Shown: positions 25,133 to 33,750, counted from the first letter of the stretch. The stretch is 64,000 bases of DNA from Flavobacterium sp. SLB02 (GCF_009664855.1 NZ_CP045928.1:5753497-5817496), one strand, 5' to 3'. The notes: generated from the sequence alone by a model not told the origin. Translations and numbers: made by a program.

Positions 25133-26212
25133 ATGAAAATTAATTTTAAAAAAACATACAAATTTGCTGTAAAGTCGGCATTATATATAAGTCTTTTTGG
25201 GACAGGATTTGTGCTGATCCTGATGAATTTATTCTATAAAAATCAGCTGAAACATCAGGTTGCATTTGGGACAATCTTTATTATTTCGATTTATATTTTC
25301 TCATTTCTGGTGTTACAATATCGTGTAGAACGCTTTATTTATCGAAGAGTAAAAAAAATCTACGATGAGGTTTCCTTATTAGAATCAACAACACTTATCA
25401 ATCAGCCCATAACTACAGATATGGAAACCCTTTCACGTGAAGTGAAAAAGTTTGCTACCGATAAAAAGCTGGAAATCGAAATGCTTGAAATTCGTGAACA
25501 ATATCGCAGGGAGTTTTTAGGGAACGTTTCGCATGAACTTAAAACGCCTTTGTTTACCGTTCAGGGTTATGTTTCGACTTTGCTTGATGGTGCAATGGAT
25601 GATAAAACCATTCGAAAAAAATATTTAAAACGTGCCGAAAAAGGAGTGGAGCGTCTTATATATATAGTAGAAGATCTGGATATGATTACCAAATTAGAAT
25701 CAGGAGACCTGGATTTGAATATGACTGATTTTAATATTGTCGAACTGATTCAGAATGTGTTTGATTTGTTGGAAATGAAAGCCGACAAAAAGAAAATTAA
25801 ACTCGCTTTTGAAAGTAAAAATGTGCAGTCGGTTATCATTCGTGGAGATCAGGACAGGATTCAGCAAGTTTTAGAGAACCTGATTGTTAATTCTATTAAG
25901 TATGGTAAAGACGGAGGTTTAACAGAAGTTGGTGTTGTAAACTTAACCAAGAAAAAAGTTTTAATCCGCATTAGTGATAACGGAGAAGGTGTTGAAAAAC
26001 AAAATATTCCAAGACTTTTCGAACGTTTTTACAGAGTCGATAAAAGCGGAACCCGTTCAGAAGGTGGTTCTGGTCTGGGATTGGCCATTGTAAAACATAT
26101 TATCGAAGCTCATAAAGAGAAAGTATATGTAGAAAGTGAATTTGGTATTGGATCTGAGTTTTCTTTTACACTTGAAAAAGCGCATAAAACCATAAAAGCA
26201 GAAGTTAAATAA
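25133..26212 (+). CDS. phoR: PhoR-like sensor histidine kinase
   Basis: A 359-residue membrane kinase: two membrane segments (about 14-34 and 43-62) with almost no periplasmic loop, a cytoplasmic linker, the HisKA domain with His134 in FLGNVSHELKTPLFTVQGYV, and HATPase_c with N-box ENLIVNSIKYG, G1 ISDNGEGV and G2 GGSGLGLAIVKHI. The lack of a periplasmic sensor is typical of PhoR, which is thought to read the state of a phosphate transporter. It is downstream of the PhoB-like regulator, 277 bases away. Confidence 0.9.
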   Translation: MKINFKKTYKFAVKSALYISLFGTGFVLILMNLFYKNQLKHQVAFGTIFIISIYIFSFLVLQYRVERFIYRRVKKIYDEVSLLESTTLINQPITTDMETLSREVKKFATDKKLEIEMLEIREQYRREFLGNVSHELKTPLFTVQGYVSTLLDGAMDDKTIRKKYLKRAEKGVERLIYIVEDLDMITKLESGDLDLNMTDFNIVELIQNVFDLLEMKADKKKIKLAFESKNVQSVIIRGDQDRIQQVLENLIVNSIKYGKDGGLTEVGVVNLTKKKVLIRISDNGEGVEKQNIPRLFERFYRVDKSGTRSEGGSGLGLAIVKHIIEAHKEKVYVESEFGIGSEFSFTLEKAHKTIKAEVK

Positions 26213-26284
26213 TTGTAAGCTGATTGCGGCGAACTGCTGTAAAACATGGCGTTTTAACAATTAATCAAACTACGGAAAAACTTC

Positions 26285-26351
26285 GTAACATTAAATTTTT
26301 ATTATAGTAACATCCTGTTAATGATTTCTTAACATTGATGCTACATCTTTG
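26285..26351 (+). promoter_or_regulatory. Pho-box-like phased repeats and -7 element, porin promoter
   Basis: GTAAC (26307-26311), TTAAT (26318-26322), TTAAC (26329-26333) at 11-nt spacing, plus an outlying GTAAC at 26285-26289 that is exactly two periods upstream. The last C is 18 nt from the G of TTTG (26351) in TACATCTTTG. The porin ATG follows at 26383 after AGAAAGG, a possible ribosome site. Confidence 0.65.
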
Positions 26352-26382
26352 TACCCTGAAATTAAGGGATATTAGAGAAAGG

Positions 26383-27678
26383 ATGATAAAAAGAAAATTG
26401 GTTGCCGTTTTATTGCTGTTAAATTTTGCAGCAAATGCTCAGGATTTGAATAAACAGGATGTAAAAAACGAAGTAATGCGTATTTTAGATTCTATCAACA
26501 AAGCGAAACTTCCGGATACTAAATCTGGCGGAGGAGTTGAAGAACACTGGTATGACAGAATCTCTTTAAGAGGTTATGCACAAATACGCTACAATGGTCT
26601 TTTCTCAACAAATGATAAAGTTTCCTGCGATCAGTGTGATAAATCCTGGGGAACAACATCAACAGATCCGGATGCAAAAGCAAACAACGGATTATTTATT
26701 CGACGTGCACGTTTAGTGTTTTCAGGACAAGTACATCCTAATGTGTTTTTTTATTTTCAGCCTGATTTTGCCAGTTCGCCAAGTACGGGAATCCAGAATT
26801 TTGTTCAGATTCGTGATTTGTATTTTGATCTTTCTTTTGATAAGAAAAGAGAATATCGCGTTCGTGTTGGGCAAAGTAAGATTCCGTATGGTTTCGAAAA
26901 CATGCAGTCAAGTTCTGTACGCTTAGCGTTAGACCGTAATGATGCAATGAATAGTGCGATATTAAACGAACGTGATTTAGGAATATTCTTTTATTGGGCT
27001 CCAGCCGAAATCAGAGAGCGTTTTGCCATGTTGGTAAAAGACGGTTTTAAAGGTTCAGGCGATTATGGTGTTTTTGCCTTTGGAGTTTACAACGGACAAA
27101 TTGCCAATAAACTTGATGGTAACAGAGATTTGAATGTTGTCGCAAGAGCAACGTATCCTTTTGTAATAGGCAGTCAGATTATCGAACCCGGAATTCAGGC
27201 TTATACAGGAAAATGGGCTTTTACCGGCGAAATTTCACCGGGAGTAAAAGTAAATGATCCGCAATATGTAAAGGATCAAAGGGTAGGAGCGACTTTTGTT
27301 TTATATCCAAGACCTTTCGGAATCCAGACAGAATATAATATTGGTACAGGACCGCGATACAATACGGTAACTAATGCTGTTGACGAAACAGACTTAAACG
27401 GAGGTTATGTTTTACTAAATTATAAATTAGATATCAAAAAGCAACACATATATCCTTTTGCCAAATTTCAATATTATGATGGAGGAAAAAAATACGAAAA
27501 AGACGCCAGAAGTTATGTCGTTAGAGATTATGAAATTGGTATAGAATGGCAGCCAATTAAAGCTTTTGAGTTTACAGCAGAATATGTCATTGCTGATAGA
27601 ACTTTCGAAGACAGTGTGCTGCCAATCAACCGTCAGCAAGGAAATTTATTACGCTTGCAAGCGCAGTTTAATTTCTAA
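26383..27678 (+). CDS. Phosphate-selective porin, OprO/OprP family
   Basis: Start at 26383 (MIKRKLVAVLLLLNFAANAQ), a signal peptide; the longer reading begins within the promoter. The 431-residue product has an early coiled segment (DVKNEVMRILDSI), then a beta-barrel with the OprO/P signature of short repeats: SLRGYAQIRYNGLF, GLFIRRARLVFSG, FYFQPDFA, RVGQSKIPYGFE, and ends in the C-terminal QFNF aromatic. Such porins carry phosphate or polyphosphate across the outer membrane. It is the last gene of the module and is convergent, with 1 base between stops, to the glycosyltransferase. Confidence 0.88.
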   Translation: MIKRKLVAVLLLLNFAANAQDLNKQDVKNEVMRILDSINKAKLPDTKSGGGVEEHWYDRISLRGYAQIRYNGLFSTNDKVSCDQCDKSWGTTSTDPDAKANNGLFIRRARLVFSGQVHPNVFFYFQPDFASSPSTGIQNFVQIRDLYFDLSFDKKREYRVRVGQSKIPYGFENMQSSSVRLALDRNDAMNSAILNERDLGIFFYWAPAEIRERFAMLVKDGFKGSGDYGVFAFGVYNGQIANKLDGNRDLNVVARATYPFVIGSQIIEPGIQAYTGKWAFTGEISPGVKVNDPQYVKDQRVGATFVLYPRPFGIQTEYNIGTGPRYNTVTNAVDETDLNGGYVLLNYKLDIKKQHIYPFAKFQYYDGGKKYEKDARSYVVRDYEIGIEWQPIKAFEFTAEYVIADRTFEDSVLPINRQQGNLLRLQAQFNF

Positions 27679-27679
27679 A

Positions 27680-28750
27680 CTAATCTTCGAAAACGGTAAA
27701 CAAAGAATCCCAATCGATATCTTCGTTGAACTGAGTTAAACCTTTAAACGACTTTACTTTTGAAAGATCTTCAATGGTAAAGTCGTTTTGTAATGCGTAC
27801 GGTACCAGATTTTCTTCCTGAAGTTTTATCGCCAGATATTCCTGCTCATATTGCCCCGGAGTTGGAATAAAAAAAGCTTTCTTGCCCAATTTTGCCAAAT
27901 CCATTACGGTAGTATAACCAGAACGGCATAAAACAAAATCACTTTCGTTAAAAGTTTGTTCCAGTTGTTTTGAGTTCATGAAATTGTAATACGTTACATT
28001 TCCTACCTGCCATTTGGTTTGGGTTTTATCAATAATACCTTGTACAAAAACTACTTTACCCTGGTAATTAGCTACTTCTTTTTGTAATTTTTCGTCCAAA
28101 TAAGTGCGCTGAGGTTCAGGCCCGGACAAAATCACCATCAAATCATATAATTTTGGTGTTTCCTTTTTGCGCATTCGGCTCAAAGGACCAATGTATTTTA
28201 AGTTAAGGTGATTTGTTTTAAGGTGACCTAAATCGCCGGTTAAATTTACCTTTTCATTAGTATCAGGAACCCAGCATTCGTTATATTTTTTTATAATGTA
28301 TTGATGGCATTTACTGGTAAACCAGGTTGTATTTCCTGTCATCACATTCAATTGATGGGTCATAAAAACAGATGGGATTTTTTTACTGAAAACTCCCAAT
28401 CGATTATCCGAAATAATACCGTCAATTCCATGTTTTTTGATCCAGCGGTTGACCATTTTTTTCTCGTCCAGGATAGCAACGATCATTTTAGGAAGGCTTT
28501 TGATCAATTTCCATTTAAAGTTTTTGCCATTTTTAGCATATTCAATATGATAAGAAGGCAATTCAAGCGTTTGTATGTATGGAAACTCCTTGCGTAATAA
28601 CGCCAAGGCAATCCCATCAGAAGCTATAATTGGGATGAAATTTTTTTCCTGAAGCGCTTTTATAATAGGGATACATCTTGTGGCATGGCCTAATCCCCAG
28701 TTTAATGGAGCAACTAAAATTGTTTTGTTCGCAGAATAGTCAATGCTCAT
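27680..28750 (-). CDS. GT-B glycosyltransferase (MGT/MurG-like)
   Basis: A 356-residue cytoplasmic glycosyltransferase of the MJ1255/GT28-like group: N-terminal LNWGLGHATRCIPIIKAL (nucleotide-sugar fold entry), a central NRLGVFSKKIP segment, and a C-terminal donor domain with ILSGPEPQRTYLDEKL, FVLCRSGYTTVMDLAKLGK and FIPTPGQYEQEYLA. It has no signal peptide or membrane segment. The acceptor is not known; the family is often found as a predicted UDP-N-acetylglucosamine transferase. It ends 2 bases past the stop of the porin gene. Confidence 0.85.
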   Translation of the reverse strand: MSIDYSANKTILVAPLNWGLGHATRCIPIIKALQEKNFIPIIASDGIALALLRKEFPYIQTLELPSYHIEYAKNGKNFKWKLIKSLPKMIVAILDEKKMVNRWIKKHGIDGIISDNRLGVFSKKIPSVFMTHQLNVMTGNTTWFTSKCHQYIIKKYNECWVPDTNEKVNLTGDLGHLKTNHLNLKYIGPLSRMRKKETPKLYDLMVILSGPEPQRTYLDEKLQKEVANYQGKVVFVQGIIDKTQTKWQVGNVTYYNFMNSKQLEQTFNESDFVLCRSGYTTVMDLAKLGKKAFFIPTPGQYEQEYLAIKLQEENLVPYALQNDFTIEDLSKVKSFKGLTQFNEDIDWDSLFTVFED

Positions 28751-28835
28751 AGTTTAACGCTTTTTAAAAACGAAGATAAAGAAATAAGCTTTTTATGTTA
28801 TTTCGTACATATTACTAAATTATTAACTCTGATTT

Positions 28836-28976
28836 AAGCTTCTAAGTTTCTAAGCCTCTAAGATGCTAAGTTTTTTGCTTGTTAAATAAAAAAAACCGAA
28901 CTATAGTTCGGTTTTTTATTAATCTTAGCGCCTTAGAAACTTAGTAGCTTAGTAGCTTAGTATCTCAGTATCTTTA
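28836..28976. repeat. Inverted arrays of CTAAG words around a terminator
   Basis: Left array 28841-28870 has 'TCTAAG' four times on the plus strand; right array 28921-28972 has 'CTTAG' five or more times. They are opposite-orientation versions of the same word and surround the hairpin AAAAACCGAAC / GTTCGGTTTTT (28890-28916), the terminator of the Lys/Ala-rich gene on the minus strand. Similar words appear at 56507-56550 and 53132-53165. Confidence 0.7.
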
Positions 28977-28977
28977 A

Positions 28978-29523
28978 CTAATCCTGAATGTATGTTTTGT
29001 TTCCGTTTTTATTAATGTAGTATTTGCCGCCTTTTGGTCCCGTATATACTTTTTTCCCGTTGTATTCCCCTGTAACTTTATCAGCTACTTTAGGAGCTTT
29101 CTCTGTAGTTTCTTTTAGTGTTTTAGTAGCTGTTTTTTTAGTTGCCGTGGCATCTTTCTTGGCTACAGTTGCTTTAGTTTCAGCTTTTTTTGCATCGGCT
29201 TTAGCACTTTCTCCTGCTGCAGTTGCTTTTTTTGCGGCTTTTGTAGCATCGCTTTTAGCTTTAGCGGCTTCTTTGTCAGCTGCTTTTTTTGTTGCTGCGG
29301 CACTTTCTTTTTTGGCTGCTGCCGAAGCATCGGTAGCATCTTTAGCTGCTTTTTTTGATTTTGCAGCTTCTTTTTTCGCATCGGCTTTTGCTTTGTCTGC
29401 CTCAGATTTAGCTTTTTTAGCCGTAGCTTCAGTTTTGCTTTTAGCAGCTTTAGTGGCAGTTTCCTGAGCGTAGAAATTGGTAGATAAAACCACCATTAAA
29501 CAAAGTAATAATAATTTTTTCAT
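28978..29523 (-). CDS. Exported Lys/Ala-rich protein with PBCV basic-adaptor C-terminus
   Basis: Signal peptide 1-19 (MKKLLLLCLMVVLSTNFYA), then about 120 residues built almost only of Lys, Ala, Ser, Thr, Asp and Glu (KAKSEADKAKADAKKEAAK type), which would form a long charged helix, and a compact C-terminal module GEYNGKKVYTGPKGGKYYIN-KNGNKTYIQD. This tail (residues 151-181) matches the basic adaptor first seen in chlorella-virus proteins, in which the G-x-K-x-Y-x-G pattern is conserved. It may be a DNA- or polysaccharide-binding periplasmic or surface protein. No partners are near. Confidence 0.78.
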   Translation of the reverse strand: MKKLLLLCLMVVLSTNFYAQETATKAAKSKTEATAKKAKSEADKAKADAKKEAAKSKKAAKDATDASAAAKKESAAATKKAADKEAAKAKSDATKAAKKATAAGESAKADAKKAETKATVAKKDATATKKTATKTLKETTEKAPKVADKVTGEYNGKKVYTGPKGGKYYINKNGNKTYIQD

Positions 29524-29587
29524 AGGGTTACGTATTTAAATTTCAAATTAAAATTAATCAATTTATTAATACGTTTTTCGTAAAGTG

Positions 29588-32500
29588 TTAAAAATAAGCG
29601 CGAAGCTGTATGTTGCCGTTATGAACAACGGATCCCGTCTCACTTTTTCTTCCCTGATAGTTTAAATTTACATCCAGAAACTGAGTTAAGTTCTTCTGTA
29701 AAAGCAATTTCCAGACTAAATTTTGCCCTTCCTGAAGTCCTTCAAGCATCTGAAATCCTACCGATGAAAATTCATTTCCGTTAAACTTATTCTGGTAAAA
29801 AGAAAACTCTCCATTCAGAGTGACTTTTTTCTCGCCAGCAAATGAAAACGAAGTTCCGAGTCTGTTTTGAACAAGAGTTTCTAAATCTCCAATTTGATTT
29901 TCTTTGTTCTGAAATTCGTAAAAGAAATCTAAACTGGTATTTTTAGAAAACAAATAACTAATTTTTGGTGCGACCTGATAACCTTTTAGGTCATAGTTTT
30001 TTTCGACAAAATCTTCAGAAACCAGGTTGGTACTAATCGTTTTGGTGAAGAAATTAAATAACCAGCTTTTTTTATACAAATGCGTATACTGCAATTGATT
30101 TGAACTGTTTCTAACATTTTGTGATCCTATCGAAAGTAAATTTTTTCCTTTATTAATAAGGTAGGTATAGGTTACAGAATGCTTTTGCTTTCCGCGATTA
30201 TAATACAAACTATTCCTAAAACTCGAATTTAATCCTAGTATGTTTTCTTCAGATGAATCAAACGGATTGAGTTCTAAACGTTCGCCCTGGCTTTTTACCT
30301 TTCGATCCATAATAAAGGAAGTTTGATTGTAAAAATAAGAAGCGATTTTTTTAAAACCCGTTTCGTTTTGCCATTGCAGCGGATTAAGAGCAACAGATTG
30401 TGAAAATTTATTCTGATTGGTTTTGATGTAAACCTGGTTGGGCAGAAAGATTCGAACATATTTGGCCTGATCTGGGAACGCGGCAATCTCAAACTCTTCC
30501 AATTCCTGAATTCCGTTGCCATTATAGTCGTTCCAGGCATAAACACCCTGACCCGTTGGCACTTCAACATACGTAAATTCCTGCTGCGCAATGGTCCCTG
30601 AGCTTGTTTCGTAAGCCGTACCAATTTGCATGAATTGGTTAAAGAATCGATCGTTGTAAAGGATTCTTGAATTTAAGGATGGTTCGTTTTTTCGGGATGA
30701 ATTGGTGAAATCTAAATTACGGTAACTGGCATAAACGGCTAAATCTGTTGTTTTATTCTGGATCAATTTCGATTTCAAATAATAAGTTTGCGAATTGTTT
30801 ACGTGCTGCAAGAATCCGTTTTGCAAACTATCGTTTCGGCGTTGCAAATAACCTAATTCTACAAAAACTCTGGTACTGTCACCACGCCCAATAAATGCTC
30901 CGTATTCTGTGAATCTTTGGCTTAAAGCCGAAAACTGACTGCTAACTTTATCCCGTTGCTGATTGTCCTCAAGTTGCATGCTGGCACCAATCCAGTTTTT
31001 GCCAAAATGATATTTGGTTCTGGTTTGATTTCTGATAAATTTTGAAGTAGAACTTGTTGCATCACTCTTCATAAAACTCCCCTGATTTTCTATCGTCCAG
31101 TTCTTTAATTTGAATAAAGCAGTCGTGGTATGTCTTGCTCCGGAATAACTTTCGGTATAATCTAATTTTTCGAACTGATAAGTAAACAGACCAATATTTG
31201 AGGTTTGTTTTTTAGCAAATAAATCAAAATTGAATCCCGTCACCAATAAACTCTGATTGCCATAAAGTGTTTCATTCAAGTTCCAGTCCCTGTTGAATTC
31301 TATATTATACAATCGCTCGACAGATCTAAAATCTTCCTGAACAAGCTGGTAATTTGCAAAAGCATCTAAAGTCCATTCGCGGGTAAAAAGACGTTTTTTA
31401 ATATTAGTTTTAAGCGCAATTCCGCTATTGTCTCCATCGTCAATTTTCGAAAATAAATTTTTATCGTTGTTGCTTATGGCAATTTCAAAGTCTACAAGAG
31501 TTTTTTCATCAGGATTGTATTTTCCTAAAAAAGTAGCCACTTGCAATTTTATTGGAGCAACTAATTGTACGATAGGTTCGTAATTTCCTTGTAAAACGCC
31601 GCTTACCGGAGCAACATATTGATAAATGCGTTCTACCGAGTTGTTGTTTTGAATGATATAATTTCCGAGATTATTACCCATAAGGCTAAACTTTACATTG
31701 TATAAAACATTGCTCGGATCATTTGAGTATTCGTATGCTTCTACCGAATTGACCAATATTTTTTTATATAAAATTTTATTATCTGCATAGGAATCTTCGT
31801 AAGCAGAAGGCGCTTTCATTAAATTAGGATCATCACCCGCCTGACTTAAAATCTCAACCTGCCCGGTAGAAAGATTTTGTTGCAAAGGCTGATTTTTCAT
31901 GTCATTTTCAGAATAAATATAACCGGCAAAACTCCAGTTTTTATTTTCGTGCGTTGCACCGGCGTAAGTAACCAAACGATTATAGTTTCTTTCAGAATAT
32001 TGATATTCTACATTAATACGCATTTCTGATGTAATCGTAAAAAGAGAAGTAAAAGTAATTTCTCCGGCATTATAATCAATAACATAATCGTTGTTTTCGC
32101 CACGTTTTAGCAAAATACCATTGACATAAACACGTTCTGATCCTGAAATTACCAAAACATACAATTCGCCATTTTGCCCTTTTAATTTATAAGGTCCCTG
32201 ATTTCCTTCCTGCCCTGTAAAAGTGCTTTTAGCATATTGACCTTTAACAAAAGCGACTGATGCAAAAATATTGGTTTTGCTTTCTTCATCTCCAAAATTA
32301 AAACTGGTCGAAAGTCCCTGTACTTTTTTATTAAAGTTTAGAAATTGGGTTTTTCTATTTTCTAAAAAAACATCGCCGGCCCGAATGTTCCAGTCGTCGC
32401 TAAAAAGTTCGATAAAAATATTGTCAAATTGATCCAGCTTTTGCGAATAGCCGCCATCCTGAAGCGGAATGTTATTGTCCTGCAGCGACGCCCGAAGACT

Positions 32501-33019
32501 AATTTTATCGGATATTTTTCCCGTAATCTGAAGATCTAAATTAGAGTTTAAAACCGTATTTTGATTATTTCCAACCGTAACGCCGCGGGTAATGCTTCCT
32601 GATGTTACTAAGCCATCAAACGGAGTGACTTTTTTGGTGCTGATATTATCAATTCGGTACAATCTCTCAGAACCAACATCATTGGTTACCACCTGATCTG
32701 ATTTGTAAAGACTGTATTCTTTGGTCAGGAAATCGGGATATTTTAAATAATTTACAACTAAAGTATCCAAAACTGAACCTGCTTTTTCATTTAAAATCAA
32801 AGTTCCTTTTTGAAAATTAACTTTATAAAAAGTACTATCTATAGGTTGATTTTTAGTGTTTAGAATTTCAAAAAAGCCCGAATTAATACTGAATTGCTCA
32901 AGATGAATGGTATCCCGGCTTACAATTACTTTTTTCGTTTTGTACGATGATTCCGTTTCCTGTGCCTGAAGCCCGGAATACCAGATAAAAACCGTTAAAA
33001 ACAGTAATTTTTTCAACAT
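29588..33019 (-). CDS. Very large SprA-like outer-membrane beta-barrel protein
   Basis: A 1,143-residue exported protein: signal peptide 1-19 (FLTVFIWYSGLQA-Q), a non-barrel N-terminal part (about 25-115), then a long series of alternating beta strands up to the C-terminal aromatic QLRAYF. Motifs such as SGSITRGVTVGNNQNTVLNS, DLQITGKISDKISLRASLQD, IPLQDGGYSQKLDQFDNIFIEL and GLSTSFNF resemble the strand signature of SprA, the T9SS translocon of Flavobacterium, but it is half that length. It has no plug domain. I suggest a lesser-known SprA-related barrel; a role in T9SS is not shown. Confidence 0.6.
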   Translation of the reverse strand: MLKKLLFLTVFIWYSGLQAQETESSYKTKKVIVSRDTIHLEQFSINSGFFEILNTKNQPIDSTFYKVNFQKGTLILNEKAGSVLDTLVVNYLKYPDFLTKEYSLYKSDQVVTNDVGSERLYRIDNISTKKVTPFDGLVTSGSITRGVTVGNNQNTVLNSNLDLQITGKISDKISLRASLQDNNIPLQDGGYSQKLDQFDNIFIELFSDDWNIRAGDVFLENRKTQFLNFNKKVQGLSTSFNFGDEESKTNIFASVAFVKGQYAKSTFTGQEGNQGPYKLKGQNGELYVLVISGSERVYVNGILLKRGENNDYVIDYNAGEITFTSLFTITSEMRINVEYQYSERNYNRLVTYAGATHENKNWSFAGYIYSENDMKNQPLQQNLSTGQVEILSQAGDDPNLMKAPSAYEDSYADNKILYKKILVNSVEAYEYSNDPSNVLYNVKFSLMGNNLGNYIIQNNNSVERIYQYVAPVSGVLQGNYEPIVQLVAPIKLQVATFLGKYNPDEKTLVDFEIAISNNDKNLFSKIDDGDNSGIALKTNIKKRLFTREWTLDAFANYQLVQEDFRSVERLYNIEFNRDWNLNETLYGNQSLLVTGFNFDLFAKKQTSNIGLFTYQFEKLDYTESYSGARHTTTALFKLKNWTIENQGSFMKSDATSSTSKFIRNQTRTKYHFGKNWIGASMQLEDNQQRDKVSSQFSALSQRFTEYGAFIGRGDSTRVFVELGYLQRRNDSLQNGFLQHVNNSQTYYLKSKLIQNKTTDLAVYASYRNLDFTNSSRKNEPSLNSRILYNDRFFNQFMQIGTAYETSSGTIAQQEFTYVEVPTGQGVYAWNDYNGNGIQELEEFEIAAFPDQAKYVRIFLPNQVYIKTNQNKFSQSVALNPLQWQNETGFKKIASYFYNQTSFIMDRKVKSQGERLELNPFDSSEENILGLNSSFRNSLYYNRGKQKHSVTYTYLINKGKNLLSIGSQNVRNSSNQLQYTHLYKKSWLFNFFTKTISTNLVSEDFVEKNYDLKGYQVAPKISYLFSKNTSLDFFYEFQNKENQIGDLETLVQNRLGTSFSFAGEKKVTLNGEFSFYQNKFNGNEFSSVGFQMLEGLQEGQNLVWKLLLQKNLTQFLDVNLNYQGRKSETGSVVHNGNIQLRAYF

Positions 33020-33109
33020 AAATACTTTAACTCTAAAAAATCAAAAGTAGTATTTATAATTGGGAAATTCCGGGTCTCTAATTTGTTGTTTGAATGTGTG
33101 TGTTTTGAG

Positions 33110-33280
33110 CTATTTTCCGCTTTTTATCTGACTGAACATCGAGATAGAAATTAATAATGCTAATACAATAGAGGTTCCGGCTTTTATCATATTGCCGGTA
33201 TGATCCGGGCTAAAAAAAAAGTAAGCTAAATACAGACAGCTTACAATAGCCATGCTATATTTGAATATAAAGAATTTCAT
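33110..33280 (-). CDS. Small membrane protein, 56 residues
   Basis: Reads MKFFIFKYSMAIVSCLYLAY at the N-terminus, then FFFSPDHTGNMIKAGTSIVL and a second hydrophobic stretch ending QIKSGK. Two membrane segments (about 4-24 and 33-50) are joined by a short loop. The A-rich leader before ATG at 33278-33280 is typical. No similarity is known to me. It lies in a run of three small membrane-protein genes in the same direction (33690 to 33110). Confidence 0.6.
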   Translation of the reverse strand: MKFFIFKYSMAIVSCLYLAYFFFSPDHTGNMIKAGTSIVLALLISISMFSQIKSGK

Positions 33281-33325
33281 GTTGTAATGAATATTAATCA
33301 GGAGTAATTACCCGGTTTTTTGAAT

Positions 33326-33556
33326 TTAATTATTGGCGTGTTCTGCCAGAATAAGAAGAATTGCAATTATAATCAAGGCTATAAAAACAGAATTTGGATT
33401 GGCAAAATTAATCGTCCAGCCCAATTCTTTTATTTTTTTGGGAGGAAATAATCTATTGTCTTTTGGATTATAATAAAACATTCCCCAAATCCAGTTATCG
33501 GGATCGTTGTTCCATTCGTTTTGGTTTTCCTGATCAGGTTTATTGTTAATCCCCAT
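33326..33556 (-). CDS. Small membrane protein with DUF5808-like motif
   Basis: A 76-residue protein whose centre reads WIWGMFYYNPKDNRLFPPKK and GWTINFANPNSVF, the pattern of the DUF5808 family (W-x-W-G-x-F-Y-x-N-P, G-W-T-x-N-F-x-N-P). A membrane segment at about 57-71 (FIALIIIAILLILA) anchors it. Function of the family is not known to me. Second gene in the three-gene run of small membrane proteins. Confidence 0.75.
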   Translation of the reverse strand: MGINNKPDQENQNEWNNDPDNWIWGMFYYNPKDNRLFPPKKIKELGWTINFANPNSVFIALIIIAILLILAEHANN

Positions 33557-33609
33557 GATTTTTTAGCGCTTTAAAATTATTACTACTAACCAATTTTGCA
33601 GATATATTT

Positions 33610-33690
33610 TTAACGATGCTTTTTTGAAAACCGATAGCCCAGCGCAATAATTATTATTAGAAGACATAAAAACAATGTTGGATTACTCAT
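33610..33690 (-). CDS. Candidate 26-residue membrane peptide
   Basis: Open frame MSNPTLFLCLLIIIIALGYR-FSKKHR with one membrane helix and a basic tail. An A-rich AAAGAAT leader precedes the ATG at 33688-33690, and the frame lies in the gap otherwise empty of genes (33557-33925), immediately downstream of the palindrome at 33723-33750. Coding by position and composition only; a chance frame is possible. Confidence 0.45.
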   Translation of the reverse strand: MSNPTLFLCLLIIIIALGYRFSKKHR

Positions 33691-33722
33691 ATTCTTTAGA
33701 TTTTAGGGTTTAAATTTTTAAT

Positions 33723-33750
33723 ACATATTACCTGATTTCAGGTAATATGT
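33723..33750. promoter_or_regulatory. Extended palindrome, second candidate operator
   Basis: ACATATTACCTGA (33723-33735), a 2-base TT, and TCAGGTAATATGT (33738-33750): a perfect 13-bp inverted repeat. The core TTACCTGATTTCAGGTAA (33728-33745) differs at one central position from the palindrome at 6638-6655. It is 33 bases upstream of the 26-residue peptide gene and about 175 bases before the XRE gene. Confidence 0.6.

Noticed and set aside
28836..28976. CTAAG word array as a CRISPR array
   Set aside because: Units are 5-10 bases, with irregular spacing, opposite orientations on the two sides, no unique spacers and no cas genes.
29024..29467. 147-codon open frame on the plus strand opposite the Lys/Ala-rich gene
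   Set aside because: It is the antisense of a Lys/Ala-codon-rich gene; the product is only Ala, Val, Ser and Phe, has no start context, and the minus strand has a signal peptide and a recognisable C-terminal module.
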